Source of the DNA: Deltaproteobacteria bacterium
GTDB taxonomy: Bacteria > Desulfobacterota > Syntrophia > Syntrophales > UBA2210
NCBI GenBank assembly: GCA_016933965.1
Contig: JAFGTS010000045.1
Span: forward strand, 1 to 64,000
Length of the DNA: 64,000 nt
Reading direction: 5' to 3'
Part shown: in pieces, positions 33,540 to 42,603 of the stretch
How the letters are laid out: each line of letters opens with the position of its first letter
How positions within the stretch are numbered: position 1 is the stretch's first letter
Notes under the pieces: generated by a model
What the model saw: only the letters and a program-made list of their open reading frames with translations
Database searches by the model: none
Told to the model about the DNA's origin: nothing
Program-made: the position numbers and the translations under genes

Positions 33540-34228
33540 TCCGTTTCCTTTCTGCTGTTTCTACGTTTCTCGCCCGACGATGCACCGTCCCGCTGCGTTT
33601 GGGCCTCTTTATTGAGCCAGGGGCGCTTATCGGGTCCGACGATCGTTACGAGGGTGTCCCGGATCCAGTCGAAGGGAAGGTCATCGCGGGGGGGGAATTT
33701 TTCCAGATATTCGATATAGGGCCTGCCGTCGCGTGTGGCGGACGGAAGCATGGCATCATGCAGACCGTCGAATTCCACCGTTGGCAGCCCGTTTCTTTCG
33801 CACAGGCCCCTGTCAAAGGTGGCGGCGGCACTGATCCATTGCCCGTCAAGGAAGAATTGGTTGTATCCATGACGGGGGAAAATGTTTGAATTTCTCTTCT
33901 CCAGGACGTGGGGAGGGACCTGGTGGTTCCGTATCATGGCGAAGGCCATTCTGCTCGGGATACCCGCCGCCCGTCCCAGGGCCGTGAGAAGCACCGCTTT
34001 CTGCACGCAGTACCCCTTGCCCCACGCGAGCACCCGTGAAGCCTTGAAGTCTTCAATGAAAACGGAGATCATGTAGAGGTTGTACCTCACTGAGTCCCGC
34101 ACAAAATAGAACAGTTTCAACGCCTTTTCCCGGTCGCTGCCGCATGATTCGGTCAGTTCCCGGGCCGTTGTGATGATCCTTTCACTGTTGCAGTCAATGG
34201 TAAACGTTGGTTCAAGGTATTTTTTCAT
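33536..34228 (-). CDS. Transglutaminase-like cysteine peptidase-fold protein
   Basis: The 230-residue protein contains the Cys-His-Asp triad of transglutaminase-like enzymes: GKGYCVQKA, RHGYNQFF and AATFDRG. The preceding FYFVRDSVRYN is the conserved family start. It ends with a charged tail (KEAQTQRDGASSGEKRRNSRK). Members act as proteases or amidases. No signal peptide is visible, so it is probably cytoplasmic. It is coupled to the beta-CASP gene, an unusual pairing. Confidence 0.85.
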   Translation of the reverse strand: MKKYLEPTFTIDCNSERIITTARELTESCGSDREKALKLFYFVRDSVRYNLYMISVFIEDFKASRVLAWGKGYCVQKAVLLTALGRAAGIPSRMAFAMIRNHQVPPHVLEKRNSNIFPRHGYNQFFLDGQWISAAATFDRGLCERNGLPTVEFDGLHDAMLPSATRDGRPYIEYLEKFPPRDDLPFDWIRDTLVTIVGPDKRPWLNKEAQTQRDGASSGEKRRNSRKETE

Positions 34229-34252
34229 GTCTGTATGTCGTGTCTCGTTCGG

Positions 34253-35770
34253 TTATACGATGAAAAGATTGTTTGAGGAAAAATTCGGGTCGCTGGTCAG
34301 GTTCACTCCCAGGCGCCTGAGTCCCGCTTCGTCTCCCGGCGTGGGTATGTGGGTCATGTGGACTTCACAGCCCTGCAGCTCCTTCAGCTTTTCGATCGCC
34401 AGCTGGGCCGCGGGATTTGTCGCGGCGCTGATAGCGAGGGCGATGAGCGCCTCATTGAGATCGAGGCTGACTGATGTCTCGCCGAGAATGTCCGTTTTCA
34501 GGTTCCGGACGGATTCCGTAATGCTTTCAGGCAGCAGTTTTATCTTTTCCGGGATTTCGGCCAGGTACTTGATGGCGTGAATGACCAGGCTCGTCGCGGC
34601 GTGCATGAGCGGAGAGTTGTTCCCGGTTATGATCGCACCGTCCCTCAGTTCGATGGCGGCACCGCAGAAAATGCCCTCATTCCCCTTGTTCTGATTCTGT
34701 GCTTCTTCGGCGGCCTTTCTCGCCGGTCCGACGACGCAGCGATACTCCGGTTCAAGATCGAAGTTCTTGATAAACAGTTCCACCCGCTGGACCGTTTCCC
34801 GGTCGGTGAATCCCATCGCGTACTCACAGCGGTAACGGAAAAAACGTCGGATCACTTCCTGTTTCGCTGCCTCGCAGGTCGTCGCGTCATCGATAACGGC
34901 GAATCCCGCCCGGTTCACACCCATATCGGTGGGAGATCTATAGAAGGACTCGCCGCCGGTGATCTTCTCGAGTATCCGTTTCAGTACCGGAAAGGCTTCC
35001 ACGTCGCGGTTGTAATTGACCGCCTTCCGGTCATATGCCTCGAGGTGGAAGGGATCGATAAGATTGAAGTCCCGTATGTCGGCGGTCGCCGCTTCATAGG
35101 CGATGTTCACGGGGTGCTTGATCGAGAGGTTCCATATCGGGAATGTTTCGAATTTCGCGTATCCCGATTGTATGCCTCTCCGATAATCGTGATAGAGTTG
35201 CGAGAGACAGGTGGCGAGCTTGCCGCTCCCCGGTCCGGGACCGGTAACGATGACCAGCGGCTTTTTCGTTTCAATATAGGTGTTCGCCCCGTATCCCTCA
35301 TCGCCGACGATGGTATCCACGTCTGTGGGATATCCCTTGGTGAAACGGTGGGTATAGACGCTGACGCCTCTCCGTTCGAGCTTGTTCTTGAAGTGAACCG
35401 CCGCGGGCTGGTTTTCGAACCGGGTAATGACGACGCCCAGGACGTCGAGTCCCCAGTTCCTCAGGTCGTCGATCAGCTTCATGGCGTCCGAATCATAGGT
35501 GATGCCGAAATCGGCGCGGATCTTCTTGCGTTCGATGTCGCCGGCGTAAATGCACAAAAGGATACTCGCCGTGTCCTTGAGCTTTTGCAGGAGCCGTACC
35601 TTCACATTCGGATCGTAGCCGGGCAGGACGCGGGCGGCATGGTAATCATAGAAAAGTTTCCCGCCGAACTCGAGGTAGAGCTTGTTGTCGAATCTCGTGA
35701 CCCGTTCAAGGATCGCCTCTTCCTGTTCTTTCAGATACTGTTCGTTGTCGAAGGCAATGCCGGTGTTCAT
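34253..35770 (-). CDS. DUF1846 family protein
   Basis: The 505-residue protein matches the length and core sequence of DUF1846: it starts MNTGIAFDNEQYLKEQEEAI, and VIVTGPGPGSGKLATCLSQLYHD contains a P-loop-like GPGPGSGK at about 177-184. The family is widespread in anaerobes and clostridia; crystal structures exist but no activity is established. It is preceded by CGAGGATATC as ribosome site. It is 24 bp upstream of the transglutaminase-like gene, suggesting one transcript for DUF1846, transglutaminase and beta-CASP genes. Confidence 0.88.
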   Translation of the reverse strand: MNTGIAFDNEQYLKEQEEAILERVTRFDNKLYLEFGGKLFYDYHAARVLPGYDPNVKVRLLQKLKDTASILLCIYAGDIERKKIRADFGITYDSDAMKLIDDLRNWGLDVLGVVITRFENQPAAVHFKNKLERRGVSVYTHRFTKGYPTDVDTIVGDEGYGANTYIETKKPLVIVTGPGPGSGKLATCLSQLYHDYRRGIQSGYAKFETFPIWNLSIKHPVNIAYEAATADIRDFNLIDPFHLEAYDRKAVNYNRDVEAFPVLKRILEKITGGESFYRSPTDMGVNRAGFAVIDDATTCEAAKQEVIRRFFRYRCEYAMGFTDRETVQRVELFIKNFDLEPEYRCVVGPARKAAEEAQNQNKGNEGIFCGAAIELRDGAIITGNNSPLMHAATSLVIHAIKYLAEIPEKIKLLPESITESVRNLKTDILGETSVSLDLNEALIALAISAATNPAAQLAIEKLKELQGCEVHMTHIPTPGDEAGLRRLGVNLTSDPNFSSNNLFIV

Positions 35771-35909
35771 GATATCCTCGTTCCTGTATTGGGACGGACC
35801 CGGGATCGGGGGACGGCCCCTGTCACCTGGGGATATTCCTCACCGCAGGTTCCCCGGGACGGTGGAGAGAATAGTAAATCAGGCATGAGATGTAAAGACT
35901 TTTCTCCCG

Positions 35910-37316
35910 TCAGCGGCTGGAGTGGGCCTGGCGCCACCGCTGGTACTGAAGAACCTGTGCGTAGGTTCTCATCGCCCGCTCGGCCGAATCGAAGAAGGGA
36001 ACACCGGCGTCAAAGAACCGCCGGGGCGTGTCGGGATCGAGACCGGGTATATTGATGATGAGGAACGCTTTCCCCGATCTGTTGCGTATGTCTATCATGG
36101 CTTCCGAATAGATCCGGTTCGTTTCGGCGTCGAAGCCGATCCCGGACACGGCGACGGCATCCACGCCGGGGTCGGCTGCGGCGACCCGGGCCGATTCGAT
36201 GTAGATGTCCATCTGCAGTGACGCCGTCAATCCAACGTCGATGGGGTTCCTGAGGCTCGTTCCCGTGGGCGGAACGAAGCGGGCCAGTTTCTTCGCGGTT
36301 TCCGGTGACAGATCGGCGAGTCTCAGTCCCATGGTGCCGCAGGCCTCAGCCGCCGAAACGGCGAGGCCGCCCGGTCCGGAAATGATGGCCATCCGGTCAC
36401 CGAGGCCATCAGGAAGCATTGAGAAGCCGATAAGCGCGTCCATCCAGGCTTCAAAACCGGAGACCGGCACACCCCCTCCCTGGCGGAGGGCGTTTTCCCA
36501 GATGGTCCGTGAAAGTGCCAGCGCCCCCGTGTGCGAGGCGGCCGCGCGGCTCCCCTCTTTCGTGAGCCCCACCTTCCACAGGATCACCGGCTTGACCGGT
36601 GATGTCTCCCTCAGCGCCTCAAGAAAGGCCGGCGCATTTTTTATCCCTTCCAGGTAAGTGCCGATGACCTTTGTATCGCTGTCTTTTCCCAGATACCGGA
36701 GAAAGTCCGTGGCGGTCAGGTCGCATTCATTACCCAGACTGACGGCCTTGCTGAAATATAATCCCTTTTCCGGTGCCATGTGGCAGATGATGTTCGCCAG
36801 TGAGCCGCTGTGTGAGATGAGCCCGATGGGTCCCTGCCGGGTCGGTACGTCAGGAAAGAAGGCAAGCCCCGATCTCGGTGAATACAGTCCCATACAGTTC
36901 GGGCCGATCAGGCGCATCCCCGAGGAGCGGGCGACCCTGACCAGTTCTTCTTCACGGTGCCGTCCTTCGTCCGTTCCCGTTTCCTTGTACCCGGCGGTGA
37001 AAAGCACGGCCCCCTTCACTCCCTTCGCCGCGCATTCCCTGACGGCATCCAGGGTATGTTCCTGGGATACAAGAATAATGGCGAGATCAACGGGACCGGG
37101 AATGTCCGACACGGTGGGGTACGCGGGGAATCCGTCTATCTCTTTCGCATCGGGGTGGACGGGGTATATTACGCCCGGATATTTCTGGTCGAGCAGGGCG
37201 ATGAGGAAGAGTTTGCCCGCTTTCATTCCTTTGGGGAGTCCGACAATGGCGATCGAGGCCGGGTTGAAAATGTCGTCGAGTTCCTTGATAAGTTTCTCTG
37301 AATGCGTGAGTGGCAT
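35910..37316 (-). CDS. Acyl-CoA synthetase (ADP-forming), alpha subunit
   Basis: This 468-residue protein has an N-terminal CoA-binding Rossmann domain (FNPASIAIVGLPKGMKAGK) and two succinyl-CoA-synthetase-like domains with GPNCMGLY and ASHTGALAL, whose His is phosphorylated during catalysis. The enzyme interconverts acyl-CoA, ADP and phosphate with acid, CoA and ATP, saving energy in fermentation. Many bacterial homologues fuse alpha and beta; here the ATP-grasp beta part is absent and must be encoded elsewhere. A GAGGGAGG ribosome site precedes the start. It sits near ptb/buk, a second acyl-CoA-to-ATP route. Confidence 0.87.
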   Translation of the reverse strand: MPLTHSEKLIKELDDIFNPASIAIVGLPKGMKAGKLFLIALLDQKYPGVIYPVHPDAKEIDGFPAYPTVSDIPGPVDLAIILVSQEHTLDAVRECAAKGVKGAVLFTAGYKETGTDEGRHREEELVRVARSSGMRLIGPNCMGLYSPRSGLAFFPDVPTRQGPIGLISHSGSLANIICHMAPEKGLYFSKAVSLGNECDLTATDFLRYLGKDSDTKVIGTYLEGIKNAPAFLEALRETSPVKPVILWKVGLTKEGSRAAASHTGALALSRTIWENALRQGGGVPVSGFEAWMDALIGFSMLPDGLGDRMAIISGPGGLAVSAAEACGTMGLRLADLSPETAKKLARFVPPTGTSLRNPIDVGLTASLQMDIYIESARVAAADPGVDAVAVSGIGFDAETNRIYSEAMIDIRNRSGKAFLIINIPGLDPDTPRRFFDAGVPFFDSAERAMRTYAQVLQYQRWRQAHSSR

Positions 37317-37467
37317 GATATTCCTCCCTCCGGTCGATACCCGGTTTTTCTATCGTAGAACGAAATCTGTCCGGAAACAGCGGGACACGGCGGCCTGCCG
37401 GTCCTTTTCATGAGTGTATCATGTGTTTATTACCGTCAATCATACATTTTCGCACTTCATCCACGGC

Positions 37468-37902
37468 TCAGGCATCCCCGAGGTGCTCGAGAGGGTCCTT
37501 TTTTCTGTAGGCCATTCCCTGGAATAGGGAAATAATGGTTCCCGACTCGTCCGTTACGGTTACCGTATAGGAAGCAAGACGCTTGTTTCGCGATATTTCA
37601 CGGGCGTCGGCGTATATGACGGTTCCTGCCGCGGCATTGATGAATTGTATGGAACAGCTGATCGCCACGGCGACACGGCCCCGTGAATTCGCCGCCGCCG
37701 CGAAGGCGAGGTCGGCCAGGGTGAAAATGGCACCGCCGTGAATCCCCCGGACACCGTTGAGGTGGTGGTCCGCGACGGAGAGTTTCGCCCGGGCCCGGCC
37801 GTCACCGGCGTCGACAAGCTCTATGCCCACATGCTGCGCGAAGAGGTCCTTTGAAAAATACTGTTTCAGGTCTTCCGAAGAAACCGTTTTTCTTCCATCC
37901 AC
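37468..37902 (-). CDS. PaaI-type hotdog thioesterase
   Basis: The 144-residue protein has the hotdog signature HLNGVRGIHGGAIFTLADLAFAAAAN, with the conserved HGG and an Asp in TLADLAF serving as catalytic residues. It hydrolyses aryl- or acyl-CoA thioesters in the cytoplasm. The frame is open to an ATG at 37968, but the GTG at 37902 with GGGAGGAAA upstream is the more likely start. It lies among acyl-CoA genes. Confidence 0.87.
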   Translation of the reverse strand: MDGRKTVSSEDLKQYFSKDLFAQHVGIELVDAGDGRARAKLSVADHHLNGVRGIHGGAIFTLADLAFAAAANSRGRVAVAISCSIQFINAAAGTVIYADAREISRNKRLASYTVTVTDESGTIISLFQGMAYRKKDPLEHLGDA

Positions 37903-37992
37903 CTTGTTTCCTCCCCCGTTCCGACGGAGTTCCCCACCCATGCCCGGTGCACGCATGAGGGGACACACAGTTGTTTACCCGCGGTGCACGGA

Positions 37993-39111
37993 TCACACGA
38001 CGGGCTGCTTCATTTCAAGGTCGAAGTACGAGGGGATGCCCCGATCCTTCATATAGGTAAGGAATGTTACCGGCTCAAGACATGCCTCGGGTGCAAAGAC
38101 GCCCCCCGTGCCGGTCAGGAGTTCCCCGCGGGCCAGCATGATCGTGCCGACCGCGAGGGACAGGCCGGTTGCTTCCCGCATCTGGCCGATCCCGAATGCC
38201 TGCCTTTTGACATCCTCACCGTCCTTGGTCCCCCATACATCGATTCGAACGGCACCCCAGTCGGGTTCCCGGTCCGGGCCGATGTGACTGAATCTGTGAA
38301 GCAGACGGGTGAAGAACCGCCTCCGGGGTTCGCTGTTGAAGAGCCCCAGTCTCGCCGGTGTGATAACCCACCCCGAGCCCTTGCCGAAACCCATGAAGAA
38401 ATTGACCTCTTCCACGCCTTCCATGAACCGGGGCACCGTTACCGGCTCGCCGTGCCCCATGTTCCATACTTTCTGCATGCCGAACCTGGGAAAGGCGAGG
38501 AGCCGCTCTTCACTGCAGGCGGGCACCATCTGTCGCCTCCCTTCCCGCCAGAGGGCGATACGGCCGCTGGTGATAAAAACGGTATGGCCGATGACGGCTT
38601 CACCGCCGCCGCCGTTCAGGGGAAGGTACACGGCGATCTCCACCTTTTTCAGGCGGTCCAGCCTCTCGGCGAAATAGCGGACACCCACGTTTGAGATCCC
38701 CGGACTGGTGCCGAGACCGGTGATGACCGTGATGCCTTTTTCACGGGCCGCTGTGGAGAAGCGGTTCAATACTTCTTCCGCGGCGAGCCAGTCGTCGTTT
38801 ATGCTCGTGTAATGCGCGCCGGCGTCGAGAGCGGCCCGAACCAGCTTCGCTTCGAAACGGTAAAAGGGACCCAGCGCCGAAGCGGCGATGTCGCAGTTCT
38901 CCATTGCCGACACAAGGCTTCCGTGGTCATCGGCGTCTATGAAAGCGACATCGACCGATGATTTCCGTTCCCTGAGCTTCCTGGCTATCTCGTGAGCCGC
39001 GTCGAGATTTCTATCTGCAATGGTAACGTGATCGATGCCCTCCGTCCGGGCCAGTTCCTCTACGGCTCGGCTCCCCATGTCTCCGGCTCCGCCCAGAACA
39101 ACGATACGCAT
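37993..39111 (-). CDS. Saccharopine dehydrogenase-like NAD(P)-dependent enzyme
   Basis: The 372-residue protein starts with a Rossmann loop VVLGGAGDMGSRA and an acidic residue at the end of strand 2 (IADRN), implying NAD preference. The core matches the saccharopine dehydrogenase/Sacchrp_dh_NADP family, including SALGPFYRFEAKLVRAALDAGAHYTSINDD and GLGTSPGISN. Family members include true lysine-pathway enzymes and many oxidoreductases of unknown substrate. AAGGAGGGA precedes the start. It is downstream of the buk operon by 84 bp. Confidence 0.82.
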   Translation of the reverse strand: MRIVVLGGAGDMGSRAVEELARTEGIDHVTIADRNLDAAHEIARKLRERKSSVDVAFIDADDHGSLVSAMENCDIAASALGPFYRFEAKLVRAALDAGAHYTSINDDWLAAEEVLNRFSTAAREKGITVITGLGTSPGISNVGVRYFAERLDRLKKVEIAVYLPLNGGGGEAVIGHTVFITSGRIALWREGRRQMVPACSEERLLAFPRFGMQKVWNMGHGEPVTVPRFMEGVEEVNFFMGFGKGSGWVITPARLGLFNSEPRRRFFTRLLHRFSHIGPDREPDWGAVRIDVWGTKDGEDVKRQAFGIGQMREATGLSLAVGTIMLARGELLTGTGGVFAPEACLEPVTFLTYMKDRGIPSYFDLEMKQPVV

Positions 39112-39195
39112 AGTCCCTCCTTCCTTTTGTGCGATGGGGGGTCCCGGTCCTTCCCGCGGTTCGCTTCCGGGATCCCTGCTCCCCTCCGCGGCGGG

Positions 39196-40272
39196 TTAGT
39201 CCCATGGGATGACCGTTTCTTCTCCCCGCAGGACCCTGAGCGCTCCTTCCGCCATGGCATCCATCTCATCTTCACCGGGGAGGACGACATGGGGGGCGAT
39301 GAACCCCGTTTTTTCCTCGATCCATCCAGCAAGCATCCGGGACCTGGCCAACCCCCCGGTCAGTACGATGGCGTCCACAGAGCCTTCGAGAACGGTGCTC
39401 ATGGCGCCGATGTCCTTCGCTATCTGATAGGCCATCGCCCGATAGATCAGACGTGCCCGATCGTTTCCCTCTTCGATCATTCTTTCCACTTCCTCGGCGC
39501 GGTTGGTGCCGAGGTAGGCGATGAGTCCACCTCCCCCCACCAGTCTTTTCTGAACCTCTTCGACGGACCGCCCCATGGACAGAAGGCCGAGCAGGTCAAA
39601 CGTCGGCAGGCTTCCGGTCCGTTCCGGCGTGAAGGGACCTTCGCTAAGGCCGTGGGTGCTGTCCACGACCTGCCCCCGACGGTGTGCCCCGACGGTAATA
39701 CCGCCGCCCATGTGCGCGACGATGAGATTGACCGATTCGTAGGCGGTGTTCATGAGGCGGGCCGCACGCCGGGCCGCGGCCTTCTGGTTGAGAGCGTGAA
39801 AGGCGCTCTGCCTCTCGATCAACGGGTCGCCCGATATTCTCGCTTCAGGCTGAAATTCGTCGGTGCTGGGGGGGTCGATGATGACGGCGCGCAGGTCGTG
39901 TTCCCGTGCAAGTGAGAGGGCCATGGCGGGACCCAGCGCCGAAACATGTTTTCCGTACCTGCCCCCCAGGAGCTCGTCGCACATGGTCGGGGTGATCTCG
40001 TAAGAACCGGAGGGACAGGGCCGCAACAGGCCGCCGCGGCTGATGATGATATCAACCTCGTGAAGATTGATCCCGTTGCGCCCGATGAAACGGCGGAGCT
40101 CCCTTTCCCTCAGCGGACGCTGGGATACCGGATCCGCTTCCTCATCGACTTTCACCGGACCGCAGGTCATCGTTTCCTCCACCAGCGGGGTCATGTCCCG
40201 GTACAGTGCCGCCTTGGTCGAGGTGGAGCCGACATTGATGACAAGAATGAGAAAATGCCTGTCTTCAGTCAT
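39196..40272 (-). CDS. buk: Butyrate kinase
   Basis: This 358-residue ASKHA-fold kinase has the N-terminal phosphate loop NVGSTSTKAALYRD, the conserved AHMGGGITVGAHRRGQVVDSTHGL and VLTGGLARSRM. Length and motifs match butyrate and branched-chain fatty acid kinases more than acetate kinase. It converts butyryl-phosphate and ADP to butyrate and ATP. It overlaps the ptb gene by eight bases, giving a coupled ptb-buk unit. In a syntroph it may also run in reverse to activate fatty acids. Confidence 0.9.
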   Translation of the reverse strand: MTEDRHFLILVINVGSTSTKAALYRDMTPLVEETMTCGPVKVDEEADPVSQRPLRERELRRFIGRNGINLHEVDIIISRGGLLRPCPSGSYEITPTMCDELLGGRYGKHVSALGPAMALSLAREHDLRAVIIDPPSTDEFQPEARISGDPLIERQSAFHALNQKAAARRAARLMNTAYESVNLIVAHMGGGITVGAHRRGQVVDSTHGLSEGPFTPERTGSLPTFDLLGLLSMGRSVEEVQKRLVGGGGLIAYLGTNRAEEVERMIEEGNDRARLIYRAMAYQIAKDIGAMSTVLEGSVDAIVLTGGLARSRMLAGWIEEKTGFIAPHVVLPGEDEMDAMAEGALRVLRGEETVIPWD

Positions 40273-41164
40273 CCTTTTCTCCGCAGAGCAGCACGGCGAG
40301 CGCGATCTCCGGGATCCTGTTTTTCCTCATTACCTGGGGCGTGTCGAGAATCACCGGTACCGTCGTTCCCGCCAGGACCCCGATGGTCTCCATCTTCCCG
40401 ATAAAGGTGAGAAGCTGCACCAGAGAATATCCCGATTCGATGTCGGGCACAAGGTAGATATCCACCCTGCCGGTGACGGGGCTTTTCAGCCCCTTCCTCG
40501 CCGCCGCGTCCCCGGTGAGGGCGCAGTCGATATCGATGGGACCGTCTATGATGGCCCTGCCGAACTGTCCCCGCTCGGACATTTTCGACAGGACGGCCGA
40601 ATCCATCGTGGACGGGATGTTGGGATTCACCTGCTCTATCGCGGCCAGGGCAGCGATCCGGGGTTCCTCGATACCCAAGGCACGTGCCACATCGAGGCAA
40701 TTTTCGATAATGTGCTGCTTTTCACGCAGCGTGGGGAAATTGTTTATATAACTATCCGTTATCATGAACAATTTATTTTTGTTGCGTGATTCAAAGAGAG
40801 ACACGTAACTTGCCCTCTTGCGGATGAGCAGCCCGCGCTTGGGATCGAGAAGGGTATCGACGAAGGTTTTCTGATCCGCGGAGCCCTGCATGAGAACGGC
40901 TGTTTTTTCCTTCTTGACCCTGGCAAGGGCCGCTTCCAGGGCCTCGGCTTCGGAGGTGCAGGGTATCCATTCCCCAGCGCCGGCGGAAAGCTTCTCCGGT
41001 TGAGCTGTCTGCCGCGGGCTGATGAGAACCGGCGACACCAGACCCAGTGACGCCGCCTCGCTCAGGGTATCAAGAAGGTCTCCACGCCCGTCGGTGACGC
41101 AGACAAGTTCTTTCGGCCCGCGCCGGCGCGCCTCGGCGACCATATCCCGGAAAAAGCCGATCAT
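40265..41164 (-). CDS. ptb: Phosphate butyryl/acetyltransferase-family protein
   Basis: The 299-residue protein belongs to the phosphotransacylase (PTA/PTB) family: a conserved NPNIPSTMDSAVLSKMSERGQFGRAIIDGPIDIDCAL and a C-terminal GTTVPVILDTPQVMRKNRIPEIALAVLL. It exchanges CoA for phosphate on an acyl group and supplies butyrate kinase. The gene is coupled at both ends, by four bases with the upstream paralogue and eight with buk. Confidence 0.86.
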   Translation of the reverse strand: MIGFFRDMVAEARRRGPKELVCVTDGRGDLLDTLSEAASLGLVSPVLISPRQTAQPEKLSAGAGEWIPCTSEAEALEAALARVKKEKTAVLMQGSADQKTFVDTLLDPKRGLLIRKRASYVSLFESRNKNKLFMITDSYINNFPTLREKQHIIENCLDVARALGIEEPRIAALAAIEQVNPNIPSTMDSAVLSKMSERGQFGRAIIDGPIDIDCALTGDAAARKGLKSPVTGRVDIYLVPDIESGYSLVQLLTFIGKMETIGVLAGTTVPVILDTPQVMRKNRIPEIALAVLLCGEKDD

Positions 41165-42126
41165 CCTTCCCCCCTGCTTTCGTGAATTCGGTCCGCCGCC
41201 GCTACTCCCAGCGCGAGCTCGCCCACGATGCGGTCGCAGGGGTCTGAGCGCGACGGTATGATGATGGGTCCCCGTGCCGTCGATACCAGGGAGCGCCTGG
41301 TCACATCAAGGAAAAAGTCCAGTTTTACCAGGATGTTCCCCGTGTCGAGGTGTGGTATCAGGATGATGTCGGGGATGCGGTTCACGTCGATATCGTCCGG
41401 CTTCACGAGCGGTGTCTCCCGGCCGATACAGAATATTTCGGAAAAGGATGTTTCTTCCATGAACTCGCAGGGACCGAGTTCACCCGCCTGCGCCAGCAGG
41501 CGCAGCTCTGTCGCGTCACGGTAGGATGCACTGGAGCCGTCGATCTCCCGTTTCCCCGACAGGGCGGCGATACGGGGCCGTGGATAGCCGAACATGTTGA
41601 GAAAGGACACGGCATTCTTGATGATCGCGGCCTTTTCAGCGCGATCTGGTTGTATGTTGACCCCCGTATCGGTCAGAACGATCAACCGGTTCAGGCCGGG
41701 AATTTCCCAAAGTGAAATGACACAGATCGTTTTTTCCCATCCCGCCTTCACTTTCTCGCGGATGATCGACCGGTATACAAAGACCGTGGGGAGCTGGCCC
41801 TTGCTGGCGATATCGACTTCACCGGCGAAGAGCATGGCCGTTCCCCGGTTTGCAATGTTCTGGCGGTCATCCTCGAATATCACCTGAATGCCGGCCATAT
41901 CGAAACCGACGGACCGGGCCGTTTCTTCGATCCTTTCCCGGTTGCCGATGAGGACCGGTTCTATGTAGCCTCGATCGTGGGAGATTTTCACGGCACGCAT
42001 GAATTCTTCATCATCGGGGGCAAGCACGGCAAGCCGCTTTGGACCTTTCCGGGCGGCCAGCCGGTCTATGTCGGCGAAGGAGCGGATCGGAGGGTTTCCG
42101 TGACTGTTGGTCTTGTTTCGCTTCAT
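41161..42126 (-). CDS. Second phosphotransacylase-family protein (divergent Ptb paralogue)
   Basis: From the ATG at 42126 this is 321 residues; an in-frame start at 42198 is possible but GGAAGATC favours 42126. It shares the PTA/PTB fold with the next gene (DTGVNIQPDRAEKAAIIKNAVSFLNMFGYPRPRIAALS), but key segments differ, such as DGSSASYRDATELR where the partner has STMDSAVLS. It may be a second transacylase with another acyl specificity, or a subunit that forms heteromers with Ptb. Such ptb-ptb'-buk sets are known in anaerobes. Confidence 0.8.
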   Translation of the reverse strand: MKRNKTNSHGNPPIRSFADIDRLAARKGPKRLAVLAPDDEEFMRAVKISHDRGYIEPVLIGNRERIEETARSVGFDMAGIQVIFEDDRQNIANRGTAMLFAGEVDIASKGQLPTVFVYRSIIREKVKAGWEKTICVISLWEIPGLNRLIVLTDTGVNIQPDRAEKAAIIKNAVSFLNMFGYPRPRIAALSGKREIDGSSASYRDATELRLLAQAGELGPCEFMEETSFSEIFCIGRETPLVKPDDIDVNRIPDIILIPHLDTGNILVKLDFFLDVTRRSLVSTARGPIIIPSRSDPCDRIVGELALGVAAADRIHESRGEG

Positions 42127-42407
42127 CAGATCTTCCGGCGATGTGCGGCGTTTTGTTCCCCCCGGCCATTCCTCGCTCTGCAGGCGGTCGTGCCGCACCG
42201 GGAGACCCCGATGGCGGGGATCACGGTATCTTATCGCTCCTTCTGCAACGGGATGTCGGGGAATATCGCACCAGAAACCCGGCTATCACAGAACCACCGC
42301 AAATGCAATACATCATGGTGGTGGTCCGAGGATCTATGGGGTGTGGAATTGTTACGCGGTTGTCATTCTTCTAAAGTCTGAAAGGACTGTCTTCCAAACG
42401 TAGATCC

Positions 42408-42590
42408 CTTTTTGCCTGCATCCCTTTTGCAGCGGCCATTGAAGCGTTTTTGCAATACATCTCGGCGAAGCGGAGGATAGACGATCTCAACTGTCTGAGC
42501 CGGAGGCGAGTTTTGAGATCGCCCGGAGCAAGCCGCATAGATGTATCAAAAACGCTTCGGGCCGGCAAAAAAGAGATGCAGGTAAAACAT
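42408..42590. repeat. Dispersed intergenic repeat, copy 3: long imperfect palindrome
   Basis: The left arm contains GAAGCGTTTTTGCAATACAT (42441-42460) and the right arm ATGTATCAAAAACGCTTC (42541-42558), nearly perfect reverse complements. Weaker pairing continues outward (TTGCCTGCATC near 42412 against GATGCAGG near 42575) and inward (GATCTCAA/TTGAGATC at 42484 and 42514). The whole element could fold into one long hairpin. Related arms occur at 21.5 and 25.0 kb. It lies just after the diguanylate cyclase stop and contains no gene. Confidence 0.68.
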
Positions 42591-42603
42591 GCCCTCAAAG
42601 CTG

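Noticed and set aside
34577-36055. 492-codon plus-strand frame opposite DUF1846
   Set aside because: The DUF1846 protein is a strong family match; the antisense product has no recognisable domain.
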